Below are positions 51,430 through 60,598 of a stretch of 64,000 nucleotides of DNA, one piece after another. The DNA lies in assembly GCA_038002745.1 (NCBI GenBank), contig JBBODD010000001.1, forward strand, positions 2,170,001 through 2,234,000, read 5' to 3'. The translations under genes and the position numbers were made by a program. A model generated the notes under the pieces. It was given only the letters and a program-made list of their open reading frames with translations. It had not been told where the DNA came from and searched no databases. Position 1 is the stretch's first letter; each line of letters opens with the position of its first letter. Origin of the DNA: Bacillus sp. FSL H8-0547. Its GTDB lineage: Bacteria > Bacillota > Bacilli > Bacillales > Bacillaceae.

Positions 51430-53946
51430 ATGCTTGGAATCTTAAATAAGGTGTTTGATTTTAATAAACGTGCATTGAATAGATACGAAAAAATGGCGAA
51501 TCAAATAGAATCTTTGGCAGGCGACATGGAGAGGCTTTCTGATGAAGAGCTGAAGGCTAAGACGCAGGAATTTAAAGAGCGCGTTGCCAAAGGCGAGAGT
51601 GCGGATGATCTTTTGACAGAGGCTTTTGCCGTTGTGCGCGAGGCTTCAAAGAGAGTGCTCGGACTTTATCCGTACCCGGTTCAGCTGATGGGGGGTATCG
51701 CTCTTCACGAAGGGAATATCTCCGAGATGAAAACAGGGGAAGGTAAAACACTGACTTCCACGATGCCTGTTTATTTGAATGCTCTTTCCGGAAAAGGCGT
51801 TCACGTTGTGACGGTCAATGAATACCTTGCGAGCCGTGATGCTGTTGAGATGGGCAAGCTGTATGAGTTTCTCGGCCTGACTGTCGGACTCAATTCAAAC
51901 GGTCTTTCCAAAGAGGAAAAGCGTGCTGCCTATGCGTGCGATATTACGTATTCGACTAACAATGAGCTTGGCTTTGACTACCTGCGCGACAACATGGTTC
52001 TTTACAAAGAGCAGATGGTTCAGCGCCCGCTTCATTATGCGGTTATTGATGAAGTTGACTCCATCCTGATTGACGAGGCGCGTACGCCGTTGATCATTTC
52101 GGGGTCTGCTGCGAAATCCACGATGCTTTATGTACAGGCCAACGGCTTTGTCCGTTCATTGAAGCTCGATGAGGACTATACCTTCGATGAAAAAACAAAA
52201 GGGGTTCAGCTGACTGAAGACGGAATGTCTAAAGCAGAGAAAGCCTTTAATATTGAAAACCTGTTCGATTTAACACATGTGTCTCTCAACCATCATATTA
52301 ATATGGCATTAAGAGCCCACGTTGTGATGCACAATGACGTTGATTACGTTGTTGAAGACGGCAATGTTGTCATCGTCGACCAATTTACAGGCCGCTTAAT
52401 GAAAGGCCGCCGCTACAGTGATGGTCTTCACCAGGCAATCGAGGCGAAAGAGGGCCTTGAGATTCAGAACGAGAGCATGACGCTTGCAACGATTACATTC
52501 CAGAACTACTTCCGCATGTACGAAAAGCTTTCCGGTATGACAGGTACAGCGAAGACGGAGGAAGAGGAGTTCCGCAACATTTACAACATGCAGGTTGTGG
52601 CGATTCCGACAAACCGTGATGTTGTGCGTGATGACCGCGCAGATCTTGTGTACCGTTCTATGGAAGGCAAGTTCAAAGCCGTTGTTGACGATGTAACGAC
52701 GCGTTACTTTGCCGGCCAGCCGGTTCTTGTCGGTACGGTTGCGGTAGAAACGTCTGAGCTTATTTCAAGACTCCTAAAGAAAAAAGGCGTTCCGCATAAC
52801 GTGCTGAATGCGAAAAACCATGAAAGAGAAGCGGAAATCATTGAGAATGCCGGCCATCAGGGTTCGGTAACGATCGCGACAAACATGGCGGGCCGCGGTA
52901 CAGACATCAAGCTTGGACCTGGTGTAAGAGAGCTTGGCGGTTTGGCTGTTATCGGAACAGAACGCCATGAATCACGACGCATCGATAACCAGCTTCGCGG
53001 ACGTTCCGGCCGTCAGGGAGACCCTGGTGTGACTCAGTTTTACCTTTCTATGGAAGATGAACTGATGAGACGCTTCGGATCTGAGAACATGATGGCGATG
53101 ATGGACCGTCTCGGCATGGATGATTCACAGCCGATTCAGAGTAAAATTGTTACGAAAGCTGTTGAATCTGCGCAAAAACGCGTAGAGGGCAACAACTTTG
53201 ATGCCCGTAAACAGCTTCTGCAATACGATGACGTTCTTCGCCAGCAGCGTGAAGTTATTTACAAGCAGCGCTTTGACGTGATTGACTCTGAAAATCTGCG
53301 CGGGATTGTTGAAAGCATGGTCACTTCAACAGTTGAACGTGTGGTTGCGATGTACACGCCTAGGGAAGAGCTTCCGGAGGACTGGAACCTTGAAGGGCTG
53401 ATTGACTACCTGAATGCCAACCTTCTTGAAGAAGGCACATTCACAGTGAACGACTTTAAAGGAAAAGAATCCGAAGAGATCTCAGAGCTTGTGCTTGAGA
53501 AAACGAAAGCCCGCTACAATGAAAAAGAAGAGGCATTCGGAGAAGAGCAGATGCGCGAGTTTGAAAAGGTCATCCTTCTTCGTGCGGTTGATACGAAATG
53601 GATGGATCACATTGATGCCATGGATCAGCTGCGCCAGGGTATTCACCTTCGTGCCTACGGCCAGACAGATCCTCTCCGCGAGTATCAGATGGAAGGCTTC
53701 GCGATGTTTGAAAGCATGATTGCATCGATTGAAGAGGATGCTGCAAAATACATCATGAAAGCAGAAATCAGAAACAACCTTCAGCGCGAGGAAGTCGCAA
53801 AAGGCCAGCAGGCGGTTCACCCGAAAGAGGGAGACGAGGCGCCAAAGAAAAAGCCTGTTAAAAAGCAGATGGAAATCGGCCGCAACGACGCATGTGTATG
53901 CGGAAGCGGAAAGAAATACAAAAACTGCTGCGGCAGCGGAAAATAA
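51430..53946 (+). CDS. secA: Preprotein translocase ATPase SecA
   Basis: ATP-driven motor of the Sec pathway. 838 residues: Walker [15 protein letters not shown], the DEVD segment [21 protein letters not shown] (as two blocks), [10 protein letters not shown], the helicase motif [12 protein letters not shown] and [11 protein letters not shown], and the C-terminal zinc knuckle [14 protein letters not shown]. It exports the many secreted wall proteins encoded in the first 16 kb. prfB follows, as in B. subtilis. Confidence 0.98.
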   Translation: MLGILNKVFDFNKRALNRYEKMANQIESLAGDMERLSDEELKAKTQEFKERVAKGESADDLLTEAFAVVREASKRVLGLYPYPVQLMGGIALHEGNISEMKTGEGKTLTSTMPVYLNALSGKGVHVVTVNEYLASRDAVEMGKLYEFLGLTVGLNSNGLSKEEKRAAYACDITYSTNNELGFDYLRDNMVLYKEQMVQRPLHYAVIDEVDSILIDEARTPLIISGSAAKSTMLYVQANGFVRSLKLDEDYTFDEKTKGVQLTEDGMSKAEKAFNIENLFDLTHVSLNHHINMALRAHVVMHNDVDYVVEDGNVVIVDQFTGRLMKGRRYSDGLHQAIEAKEGLEIQNESMTLATITFQNYFRMYEKLSGMTGTAKTEEEEFRNIYNMQVVAIPTNRDVVRDDRADLVYRSMEGKFKAVVDDVTTRYFAGQPVLVGTVAVETSELISRLLKKKGVPHNVLNAKNHEREAEIIENAGHQGSVTIATNMAGRGTDIKLGPGVRELGGLAVIGTERHESRRIDNQLRGRSGRQGDPGVTQFYLSMEDELMRRFGSENMMAMMDRLGMDDSQPIQSKIVTKAVESAQKRVEGNNFDARKQLLQYDDVLRQQREVIYKQRFDVIDSENLRGIVESMVTSTVERVVAMYTPREELPEDWNLEGLIDYLNANLLEEGTFTVNDFKGKESEEISELVLEKTKARYNEKEEAFGEEQMREFEKVILLRAVDTKWMDHIDAMDQLRQGIHLRAYGQTDPLREYQMEGFAMFESMIASIEEDAAKYIMKAEIRNNLQREEVAKGQQAVHPKEGDEAPKKKPVKKQMEIGRNDACVCGSGKKYKNCCGSGK

Positions 53947-53952
53947 TTTTTC

Positions 53953-53978
53953 AAAGAGGGGCACTTTGCCTCTCTTTA
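53953..53978 (+). terminator. Possible weak terminator between secA and prfB
   Basis: AAAGAGGGGC and GCCTCTCTTT form a hairpin, but only three T follow, so readthrough into prfB is likely. Confidence 0.5.
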
Positions 53979-54001
53979 CCCCATTTTAGAGGAGAATGAA
54001 T

Positions 54002-55103
54002 ATGGAACTTGCAGAAATTCGAAACGAACTTGAAAAAATGGCTAAGAAATTAGCGGCTTTCAGGGGGTCTCTTTGACCTCGACCGCAAACAGGCTCGCAT
54101 TCAGGAGCTAGATGAAATGATGTCCCACCCGAACTTCTGGGACAGTCAGAATGAAGCACAAACCGTAATAAACGAAAGCAATATGCTGAAAGAGGCAGTT
54201 GTTCAGTTCACAGAAATGAGCGAAACGCATGAAAACCTTGAAATCACGCATGAACTTTTAAAAGAAGAGCCTGACGCCGATCTTCATGCGGAGCTTGAAA
54301 GTGAAATTGCCGAGCTGACTGAAGCGATGAGCAACTATGAACTTCAGCTTCTGTTAAGTGAACCTCATGACAAAAACAACGCCATCCTGGAGCTTCACCC
54401 GGGAGCAGGCGGAACAGAATCCCAGGACTGGGGTTCAATGCTTCTCCGCATGTACACGCGCTGGGGCGAAAAGAAGGGCTTCAAAGTGGAAACTCTTGAC
54501 TACCTTCCAGGTGATGAAGCGGGAATCAAAAGCGTCACGCTTCTTTTCAAAGGCCACAACGCCTACGGCTACTTGAAAGCGGAAAAAGGGGTTCACCGTC
54601 TTGTCCGCATTTCGCCGTTCGATTCATCCGGCCGCCGCCATACGTCATTCGTATCATGCGAAGTGATGCCTGAGTTTAACGATGAAATTGAGATTGATAT
54701 CCGAACAGAGGACCTCAAAGTCGACACATACCGTGCAAGCGGCGCCGGCGGACAGCACATCAACACGACGGATTCCGCCGTCCGTATCACGCATTTGCCG
54801 ACCAATACGGTCGTATCGTGCCAAACAGAGCGCTCCCAGATCAAAAACCGCGAGCGCGCCATGAAAATGCTTCAAGCGAAGCTTTACCAGCTCAAGCTTG
54901 ACGAGCAGCAGGCCGAGCTTGATGAGATCCGCGGCGAACAAAAGGAAATCGGCTGGGGCTCCCAGATCCGCTCCTACGTATTCCACCCGTACTCTCTTGT
55001 CAAAGACCACCGCACAAGCACCGAGAGCGGAAACGTACAGGGAGTCATGGACGGAGACCTCGATCCGTTTATCGATGCGTATCTGCGTTCAAAACTTTCA
55101 TAA
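54002..55103 (+). CDS. prfB: Peptide chain release factor 2, programmed +1 frameshift
   Basis: Ends translation at UGA and UAA. The first 24 codons end at CTT TGA (stop at 54074-54076); a +1 shift on CTT continues with GAC from 54075 to the TAA at 55103, giving 366 residues. The internal ribosome-like site AGGGGG (54062-54067) precedes the slip site, as in the conserved autoregulated prfB frameshift. GGQ ([14 protein letters not shown]) and the stop-recognition tripeptide SPF (RISPFDSSG) are both present. Annotation that starts at the ATG of 54117 would lose the N-terminus. Confidence 0.96.
54062..54076 (+). promoter_or_regulatory. RF2 frameshift site
   Basis: AGGGGG-TCT-CTT-TGA-C: spacing between the stimulatory SD-like element and the slippery CTT is the standard one. 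The codon before CTT is TCT, where TAT is common. Confidence 0.93.
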
Positions 55104-55114
55104 GAAAAATGAGG

Positions 55115-55146
55115 CAGCTGTCCCTGTAGGGGCGGCTGTTTTTTTG
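55115..55146 (+). terminator. Terminator after prfB
   Basis: CAGCTGTCCC pairs with GGGGCGGCTG (G-T pair included), followed by seven T. Confidence 0.82.
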
Positions 55147-55164
55147 TGGACTTTGATGTCTTAA

Positions 55165-55345
55165 AAATGGGGTGAAGTGTAATATGGGTTAGTAAAAGGA
55201 CGAAATGGTACCTTATAAATGGGGTGAGGCGGAATATGAGGTAGCAAAAAGATGAGATGCTGCCTTATAAATCGGAGTGAGCGGAATATAAGGCACCAAA
55301 ATGGAAAAATAGTACCTTATAAATCAGAGTGAGCAGAATATAGGG
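55165..55345. repeat. Second 52-bp hairpin tandem array
   Basis: AAAT marks units at 55165, 55217, 55269 and 55321, exactly 52 bp apart; the last is partial. Each unit has a G-rich linker (GGGGTGAGGCGGA) and an inverted repeat such as TATGAGGTAGCA with TGCTGCCTTATA. The sequence is unrelated to the array at 10443, but the period and the hairpin-plus-linker plan are the same. Confidence 0.85.
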
Positions 55346-55423
55346 CTGCATTTCACCCACCCCGGAGCCACCCTGGTCCGATTCGCGAACACCTATTCCT
55401 ATTTCAAATCAGGACATGTGAGT

Positions 55424-55520
55424 TACTACCGACAATCCGGCAAACACAACCGACTTCACCCAATTTACAACCAACAATCCATGCGTTACAACCAACTTTC
55501 CCAGTTTTACGTCTAACACC
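55424..55520. repeat. Second 21-bp periodic array
   Basis: TACAACCAAC-like cores (TACTACCGAC, CACAACCGAC, TACAACCAAC twice, TACGTCTAAC) start at 55424, 55445, 55466, 55487 and 55508, exactly 21 bp apart. The other 11 bp differ in each unit. Between this and the 55692 promoter I see no gene. Confidence 0.8.
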
Positions 55521-55691
55521 CTTTTATCACATAAGACACTTCTTTTTATCTAAATTTTTCTATTTATCAGTGGGTTTACGATCCTCCTGTGCAAGTCAGC
55601 TAAATCATGGACTTGTACGAGACTAAATTCCACCCGCAATGCTAAAACTAACATAACCGCTTTACCTCTTTAGCACGTTATCCCGCTGTTA

Positions 55692-55721
55692 TTTACAGCT
55701 GAATCAGACGGGTGCTATACT
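55692..55721 (+). promoter_or_regulatory. Promoter of the YitT-family gene
   Basis: TTTACA (55692-55697), an 18-bp spacer and TATACT (55716-55721) with TGC before it. Confidence 0.68.
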
Positions 55722-55769
55722 CTGTAAGGTTATGTCAAAAATATGTGTGATTCAGATGGAGGATGCAGG

Positions 55770-56636
55770 ATGTTTCAGCGTAAACGCACTCGTACATATA
55801 ATCCTATGCTTGAAAAAGTGACGTCGTATTTATTTATTCTGCTTGGTTCTGGAATCGTTGCCATTGCTTTTAATCTCTTCCTGCTGCCGAACCGGATTGC
55901 TTCAGGCGGAGTGAGCGGGATCAGTACAATTACAGATGCTTTATTTGGTTTTGAGCCTGCGTATGTGCAGTGGGCTTTTAATATTCCCCTGTTTGCGGCA
56001 GGTGTGCTGCTGCTTGGGAAACAGTTCGGCTTAAAAACGCTGGTTGGAACGATCTTTTTGCCATCTGTTGTTTTTTTGACAAAGGATGTTGCGCCCGCGA
56101 CGACAGATCCGCTGCTCGGTGCAATCTTCGGTGGAATTGGAGTAGGTCTCGGTCTTGGCCTTGTTTTTAGAGGGAAAGCTTCTACAGGGGGAACGGATCT
56201 GGCTGCTCAGATTATCCACAAGTTTACGGGACTTTCTCTTGGGACGTGTGTTGCTTTAATTGACGGGCTGATTGTTCTGACCGCTGCGGTGGTCTTCGAT
56301 ATTGAACTTGGGCTTTACGCTCTTGTTGCTCTTTATGTCACAAGTAAAACGATTGATGTCGTTCAGGTGGGACTGGGGCGTTCGAAGATGACGATGATCA
56401 TTACAAATCAGGAGGAAGAGGTCAGAAAGGCGATTCTGAGCGAAATCGACAGGGGAGTGACAAAGCTGTCGGCATTCGGAGGCTACACAGACAGCGAGCG
56501 GCCGATCCTGATGTGCGTGGTGGATCAGACAGAATTCACGAAATTGAAACAACTCGTAAAAAGCATTGATACGTCTGCGTTTGTGGTCGTTATGGATGCT
56601 TCTGATGTGCTCGGGGAAGGTTTCAAGCGGGCCTAG
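55770..56636 (+). CDS. yvjA: YitT family membrane protein (YvjA-like)
   Basis: 288 residues. Five or so membrane segments form the YitT_membrane (DUF161) part, with NLFLLPNRIASGGVSGIST and FRGKASTGGTDLAAQI; the C-terminal 80 residues are a cytosolic DUF2179 domain (EIDRGVTKLSAFGGYTDSER). Function is not established. ATG at 55770 has GGAGG upstream and is preferred over the ATG at 55743. Gene order with prfB and cccB fits B. subtilis yvjA. Confidence 0.88.
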   Translation: MFQRKRTRTYNPMLEKVTSYLFILLGSGIVAIAFNLFLLPNRIASGGVSGISTITDALFGFEPAYVQWAFNIPLFAAGVLLLGKQFGLKTLVGTIFLPSVVFLTKDVAPATTDPLLGAIFGGIGVGLGLGLVFRGKASTGGTDLAAQIIHKFTGLSLGTCVALIDGLIVLTAAVVFDIELGLYALVALYVTSKTIDVVQVGLGRSKMTMIITNQEEEVRKAILSEIDRGVTKLSAFGGYTDSERPILMCVVDQTEFTKLKQLVKSIDTSAFVVVMDASDVLGEGFKRA

Positions 56637-56689
56637 TTAGGATATAATAAATGTGTGTTTTACATCCTTATTTGGGGAGGATTTCGGCG

Positions 56690-57019
56690 ATGAAATCAAA
56701 AGTACTTGCCCTTCTTTTCGGAACATCTTTAGTCCTTGCTGCATGCGGCGGAGGAGATAACGCAGGAGAAGAGCCAAAAGATTCGGGCTCAAAAGATACA
56801 GCGAATGCTGAAGAGATTGTTCAGCAGAACTGCATCAGCTGCCACGGTCAAAATCTTGAAGGCGGCGGGGCCGCACCAAGTCTTGCAAATGTCGGCTCAA
56901 AATATGACAAAGAAAAAATTGAAAGCATCATTAATAACGGCCAGGGCGGCATGCCTGGAGGTCTTATTAACGAAACAGATGCAGCTGTCGTAGCTGAATG
57001 GCTTGCGCAAAAGAAATAA
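56690..57019 (+). CDS. cccB: Lipid-anchored cytochrome c551
   Basis: 109 residues. Lipobox LAAC, a short polar linker, then a small class I cytochrome c with the haem site CISCH and the Met ligand in GGMPGG. It passes electrons to a terminal oxidase on the outer face of the membrane. ATG at 56690 with GGGGAGG; TATAAT at 56643-56648 is a likely -10. B. subtilis has cccB at the same place. Confidence 0.94.
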   Translation: MKSKVLALLFGTSLVLAACGGGDNAGEEPKDSGSKDTANAEEIVQQNCISCHGQNLEGGGAAPSLANVGSKYDKEKIESIINNGQGGMPGGLINETDAAVVAEWLAQKK

Positions 57020-57031
57020 CTTCAAAAGAAG

Positions 57032-57056
57032 CCAGCCGGCAGCATCGGCTGGTTTT
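57032..57056 (+). terminator. Terminator after cccB
   Basis: CCAGCCG-gcagcat-CGGCTGG followed by TTTT. The stretch 57057-57300 has no gene. Confidence 0.85.
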
Positions 57057-57300
57057 GCTGTTTAAAAGGCATGACATAACCGGCCGCATCCTATTATCCG
57101 GTTCTTCCTCCGAAAGTCAGAAATGATTTCCACTTATTTATTCCCAAAAAAAGATTGTCTTTTTAGTCAGAAAGTTCTAAAATTTACATTAAAGCGCTAT
57201 CAGTCGACATTTCTTTAGACCTGGTTTTCATTTCCTTTGACAATTTACGACACTGAAATGAAACTGTAATATTTTTAAGTCTATTTTTGCCGAACTTTGA

Positions 57301-57309
57301 TGGTATAAT
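57301..57309 (+). promoter_or_regulatory. Extended -10 promoter of ftsEX
   Basis: TGGTATAAT (57301-57309) is a good extended -10 with no clear -35. A TTGACA at 57237-57242 has no -10 in register. The leader is about 110 nt. Confidence 0.55.
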
Positions 57310-57428
57310 GACTTTTGTGGGTAAATCTTATTAATATATGAAAATTATGGTTACATACTTAAATTTAGCTTAAATCAGGCCATTCCACCACGTTATCTAC
57401 AAAATAAACAGCTTTGGGTGATAAAAAT

Positions 57429-58115
57429 ATGATCGAAATGACAGACGTTTATAAAACGTATTCTAACGGCGTTCTCGCCATTAATGGAATAAATGTAAAA
57501 ATAGATCAGGGCGAATTTGTTTATGTTGTTGGTCCGAGCGGTGCAGGCAAATCGACATTTATAAAAATGATGTACCGTGAGGAAAAGCCGACAGACGGCA
57601 AAATCCTGATCAACGGAGTCAATCTTGCAAAACTAAGAGAAAAAAAAGTTCCTCAATTAAGAAGAAGCATCGGCGTTGTTTTCCAGGACTTCAAGCTTTT
57701 GCCGAAGCTTACAGTCTATGAAAATATTGCATTTGCTCTTGAGGTAATCGGCGAGCAGCCGAGAGTCATCAAAAAGAAAGTGCTTGATGTACTTGATCTT
57801 GTTCAGCTTAAGCATAAAGCCAGGTCTTTTCCAAACGAACTTTCAGGCGGAGAACAGCAGCGGGTATCGATTGCAAGATCGATTATCAACAATCCAGGTG
57901 TAGTCATTGCTGATGAGCCGACAGGAAACCTTGATCCTGATACATCGTGGGAGATTATGAACATTTTTGAGGAAATCAACAACAGAGGAACTACTGTTGT
58001 GATGGCCACTCACAACCGGGAAATTGTTAACACCATGAAAAAACGAGTCATCGCGATCGAAGGCGGAAAGATTGTGCGTGACGAGGCTAGAGGGGAGTAT
58101 GGGATTTATGATTAG
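57429..58115 (+). CDS. ftsE: Cell division ATP-binding protein FtsE
   Basis: 228 residues, the length of B. subtilis FtsE when ATG 57429 is used rather than the upstream TTG. Walker A GPSGAGKST, signature LSGGEQQRVSIARS, Walker B VVIADEPTGNLD, H-loop MATHN. With FtsX it forms an ABC complex that switches on a wall hydrolase across the membrane; a suitable hydrolase is encoded next but one. It overlaps ftsX by 8 bases. Confidence 0.97.
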   Translation: MIEMTDVYKTYSNGVLAINGINVKIDQGEFVYVVGPSGAGKSTFIKMMYREEKPTDGKILINGVNLAKLREKKVPQLRRSIGVVFQDFKLLPKLTVYENIAFALEVIGEQPRVIKKKVLDVLDLVQLKHKARSFPNELSGGEQQRVSIARSIINNPGVVIADEPTGNLDPDTSWEIMNIFEEINNRGTTVVMATHNREIVNTMKKRVIAIEGGKIVRDEARGEYGIYD

Positions 58116-58998
58116 AACCCTTGGGCGTCACTTCAGAGAAACTATGAAAAGCTTAACCCGCAACGCCTGGATGACCTTTGCGTCGGTCAGTGCCGTTACG
58201 GTCACTTTAATCCTTGTAGGAACGTTCTTGGTCATTATGATGAACTTAAACAACTTTGCTACAAAGGTTGAAGAGGATGTAGAGATCAGGGTGCTGGTTG
58301 ATGTGACAAGCACACCTGAACAGCAGAAAGAGCTCAGAAACAGGGTGGATAATCTGAGCGGGATTGCATCCGTAGAACTTTCACCGAAAGAAAAAGAACT
58401 GGATAACCTGATCAGCAGCATGGGCGAACAAGGTAAATCGTATCAGCTGTTTGAACAGAACAATCCGCTGAATGACGTCATTGTCGTTAAAACAGAGAAT
58501 CCGCGAGACACTCCTCAAATCGCAAAGGAAATTGAGAGCTTTGACGGAGCATACAGGGTTCTTTACGGAAAAGAAGAAGTTAAAAGACTTTTTGATTTCG
58601 TTGAAATTTCAAGAAACATCGGTATTGCGCTGATTATCGGACTTGTCTTTACGGCGATGTTCCTTATCTCGAATACTATTAAAATCACAATCTTTGCCAG
58701 AAGGCATGAGATTGAAATTATGAAACTCGTAGGCGCAACCAACTGGTTTATCCGCTGGCCGTTCTTCTTAGAAGGCCTGATGCTTGGAGTAATGGGAGCC
58801 ATCATCCCTGTTATCCTTGTACTGTCCACTTACAACTATTTATATACATGGGTCGAACCAAAGGTCGCAGGTTCATTTGTTCAATTCCTGCCGTTCAGTC
58901 CGTTTGCCTTCCAGGTGTCAGCTATTCTGATCCTGATCGGTGCACTGATCGGTGTATGGGGAAGCTTAATGTCTGTCCGCAAGTTCTTGAGAGTATAA
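58108..58998 (+). CDS. ftsX: Cell division membrane protein FtsX
   Basis: 296 residues with four membrane segments: one after the N-terminal MIRTLGRHFRE and three near the C-terminus, enclosing an extracellular domain (about 50-165) that contacts hydrolases. ARRHEIEIMKLVGATNWFIR is the typical FtsX loop. ATG at 58108 is favoured over 58099, which is only 2 nt from the AGGGGAG site. Confidence 0.95.
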   Translation: MIRTLGRHFRETMKSLTRNAWMTFASVSAVTVTLILVGTFLVIMMNLNNFATKVEEDVEIRVLVDVTSTPEQQKELRNRVDNLSGIASVELSPKEKELDNLISSMGEQGKSYQLFEQNNPLNDVIVVKTENPRDTPQIAKEIESFDGAYRVLYGKEEVKRLFDFVEISRNIGIALIIGLVFTAMFLISNTIKITIFARRHEIEIMKLVGATNWFIRWPFFLEGLMLGVMGAIIPVILVLSTYNYLYTWVEPKVAGSFVQFLPFSPFAFQVSAILILIGALIGVWGSLMSVRKFLRV

Positions 58999-59029
58999 AC
59001 AAGCAGTCTTTAAGGATTGCTTGTTTTCT
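58998..59029 (+). terminator. Terminator-like hairpin after ftsX
   Basis: AAACAAGCA and TGCTTGTTT with a TC/GA extension (58998-59026), then TTCTC. Moderate T tract; the hydrolase gene follows 60 nt later. Confidence 0.65.
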
Positions 59030-59088
59030 CTGGATGACGTGAAATTCAGAGAATGATAGAGAGATAAGATAAAGGGAGGAACTAGAGA

Positions 59089-60444
59089 GTGAGAAAGAAA
59101 TTACTGGCACTTGGGCTGGCGGCTTTGGTTGGGACAAGCTCCGTTATTATACCTGTTACCCAAGAAAAAGCTTACGCAAACGCAGAATTAGAAAAGAAGA
59201 AATCAGAACTCCAAACTGAGCGTTCTGGAGTAGATTCAAATATAAAAGAAAAACAGGGCGAGCTTTCTGAGCTTAAAAGCAAAGAAGAAAAGCTGAACGC
59301 AGACATTGAAAAGCTTGATAAGCAAACAGCGGAGACGAACGAAAAAATCCGTGAACGCCAGGCTGAAATTGAAGAAGCAAAGAAAAAGATCCAGGAACTG
59401 AAGGTTCAAATTCAGGAAGTAAAAGCACGCATTGCAGAACGCAATGAGCTTTTGAAAGACCGCGTCCGTTCCCTTCAGGAAACAGGCGGAGTAGTGAGCT
59501 ATTTGGATGTGCTGCTCGGTGCTCAGGATTTCGGTGATCTTGTTACACGCGTAAGTGCAGTAACACAAATCGTCGATGCTGATAAAGAAATCATTAAAGC
59601 ACATGAAGAGGATAAAAAACTTCTTGAGCAAAGTGAAGCAGAACTAAGCAGCGAACTCCAGAATCTGGAAACGGCTTTAATTGAGCTTGAATCCTTAAAG
59701 CAGCAGCTTAAAAAACAGGCAGCAGAAAAGAATAAATTAATTGAGCAAGTGAAAGCTCAGCATAAATCAACTGAAGCAGCAATTTACGAGCTTGAAGACG
59801 AAGCAGCCTTCCTGAAAGAGCAGGAAGCAGCGATCGCTAAAGAAATTGAGCGTCAAAAACAAGAAGCTGAGCGCAAACGCCGTGAAGCAGCAGAAGCGGC
59901 GGCAGCAGAAAGAGCAAGACAGGAAGCAGCAGCTCAAGCAGCAGCGGCCAAAGCATCAGCACCTAAGAAGTCATCATCATCAGGCAGCTCTTCCGGAAGT
60001 TCGTCGCAAGCTCCAGCTCCAGCACCTGCTGAGCCGGCACCGGCACCAGCTGTCACAGGCGGCAAGTTCATGTGGCCTGCACAAGGTACATTTACATCAG
60101 GATACGGCCATAGATGGGGCAAACTGCATGCAGGTATTGACATTGCCAACCGTTCAGCGAACGTTCCTGTAGTTGCATCAGCAGCCGGAACAGTTATCCG
60201 TTCATACTACTCAAGCAGCTACGGAAATGCAGTCTTTATCACGCATAACATCGACGGCAAGACGTATACAACTGTATACGCTCACTTAGATGCACGTCAC
60301 GTAAGTGCAGGACAGTCTGTAAGCAAAGGGCAGCAGCTAGGGTATTTGGGCAACACTGGACGTTCAACAGGTCCGCATCTTCACTTTGAAATTCATGAAG
60401 GCGCATGGAAAAACCCAGTTAACCCAATGAAGTACCTTCAATAA
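59089..60444 (+). CDS. Coiled-coil M23 peptidoglycan hydrolase, FtsEX partner
   Basis: Secreted protein of 451 residues. After a signal peptide (about 1-29) a long coiled coil (30-250, heptad-rich Leu/Glu/Lys) is followed by an Ala/Ser/Pro linker and an M23 metallopeptidase domain (about 325-450) with zinc motifs LHAGIDIAN and GPHLHFEIHEG. The coiled coil resembles PcsB, CwlO and EnvC, which FtsX activates. Its place right after ftsEX supports the same partnership; in B. subtilis the FtsEX partner CwlO is encoded elsewhere and has an NlpC/P60 domain. The domain appears intact, so it may be an active endopeptidase. GTG start with GGGAGGA. Confidence 0.9.
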   Translation: MRKKLLALGLAALVGTSSVIIPVTQEKAYANAELEKKKSELQTERSGVDSNIKEKQGELSELKSKEEKLNADIEKLDKQTAETNEKIRERQAEIEEAKKKIQELKVQIQEVKARIAERNELLKDRVRSLQETGGVVSYLDVLLGAQDFGDLVTRVSAVTQIVDADKEIIKAHEEDKKLLEQSEAELSSELQNLETALIELESLKQQLKKQAAEKNKLIEQVKAQHKSTEAAIYELEDEAAFLKEQEAAIAKEIERQKQEAERKRREAAEAAAAERARQEAAAQAAAAKASAPKKSSSSGSSSGSSSQAPAPAPAEPAPAPAVTGGKFMWPAQGTFTSGYGHRWGKLHAGIDIANRSANVPVVASAAGTVIRSYYSSSYGNAVFITHNIDGKTYTTVYAHLDARHVSAGQSVSKGQQLGYLGNTGRSTGPHLHFEIHEGAWKNPVNPMKYLQ

Positions 60445-60450
60445 GAATGA

Positions 60451-60486
60451 AAACTCCTAAAACACAGCGTTTTAGGAGTTTTTTTG
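60451..60486 (+). terminator. Terminator after the M23 hydrolase gene
   Basis: AAACTCCTAAAAC-acagc-GTTTTAGGAGTTT followed by a T run. Confidence 0.93.
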
Positions 60487-60598
60487 ACTTTTTTTCTTAG
60501 AGATTGCCTTGTCCTACATGATTGATCCATAATTTACATATACTAGCTGTACTGGTATCTACATAACCAACCGTCAAGCCTATCGAAGGAGGAACAAG

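Noticed and set aside
54002-54116. prfB frameshift as a sequencing error or broken gene
   Set aside because: The stop is at the conserved CTT TGA C site with its SD-like stimulator; this is the known programmed shift.
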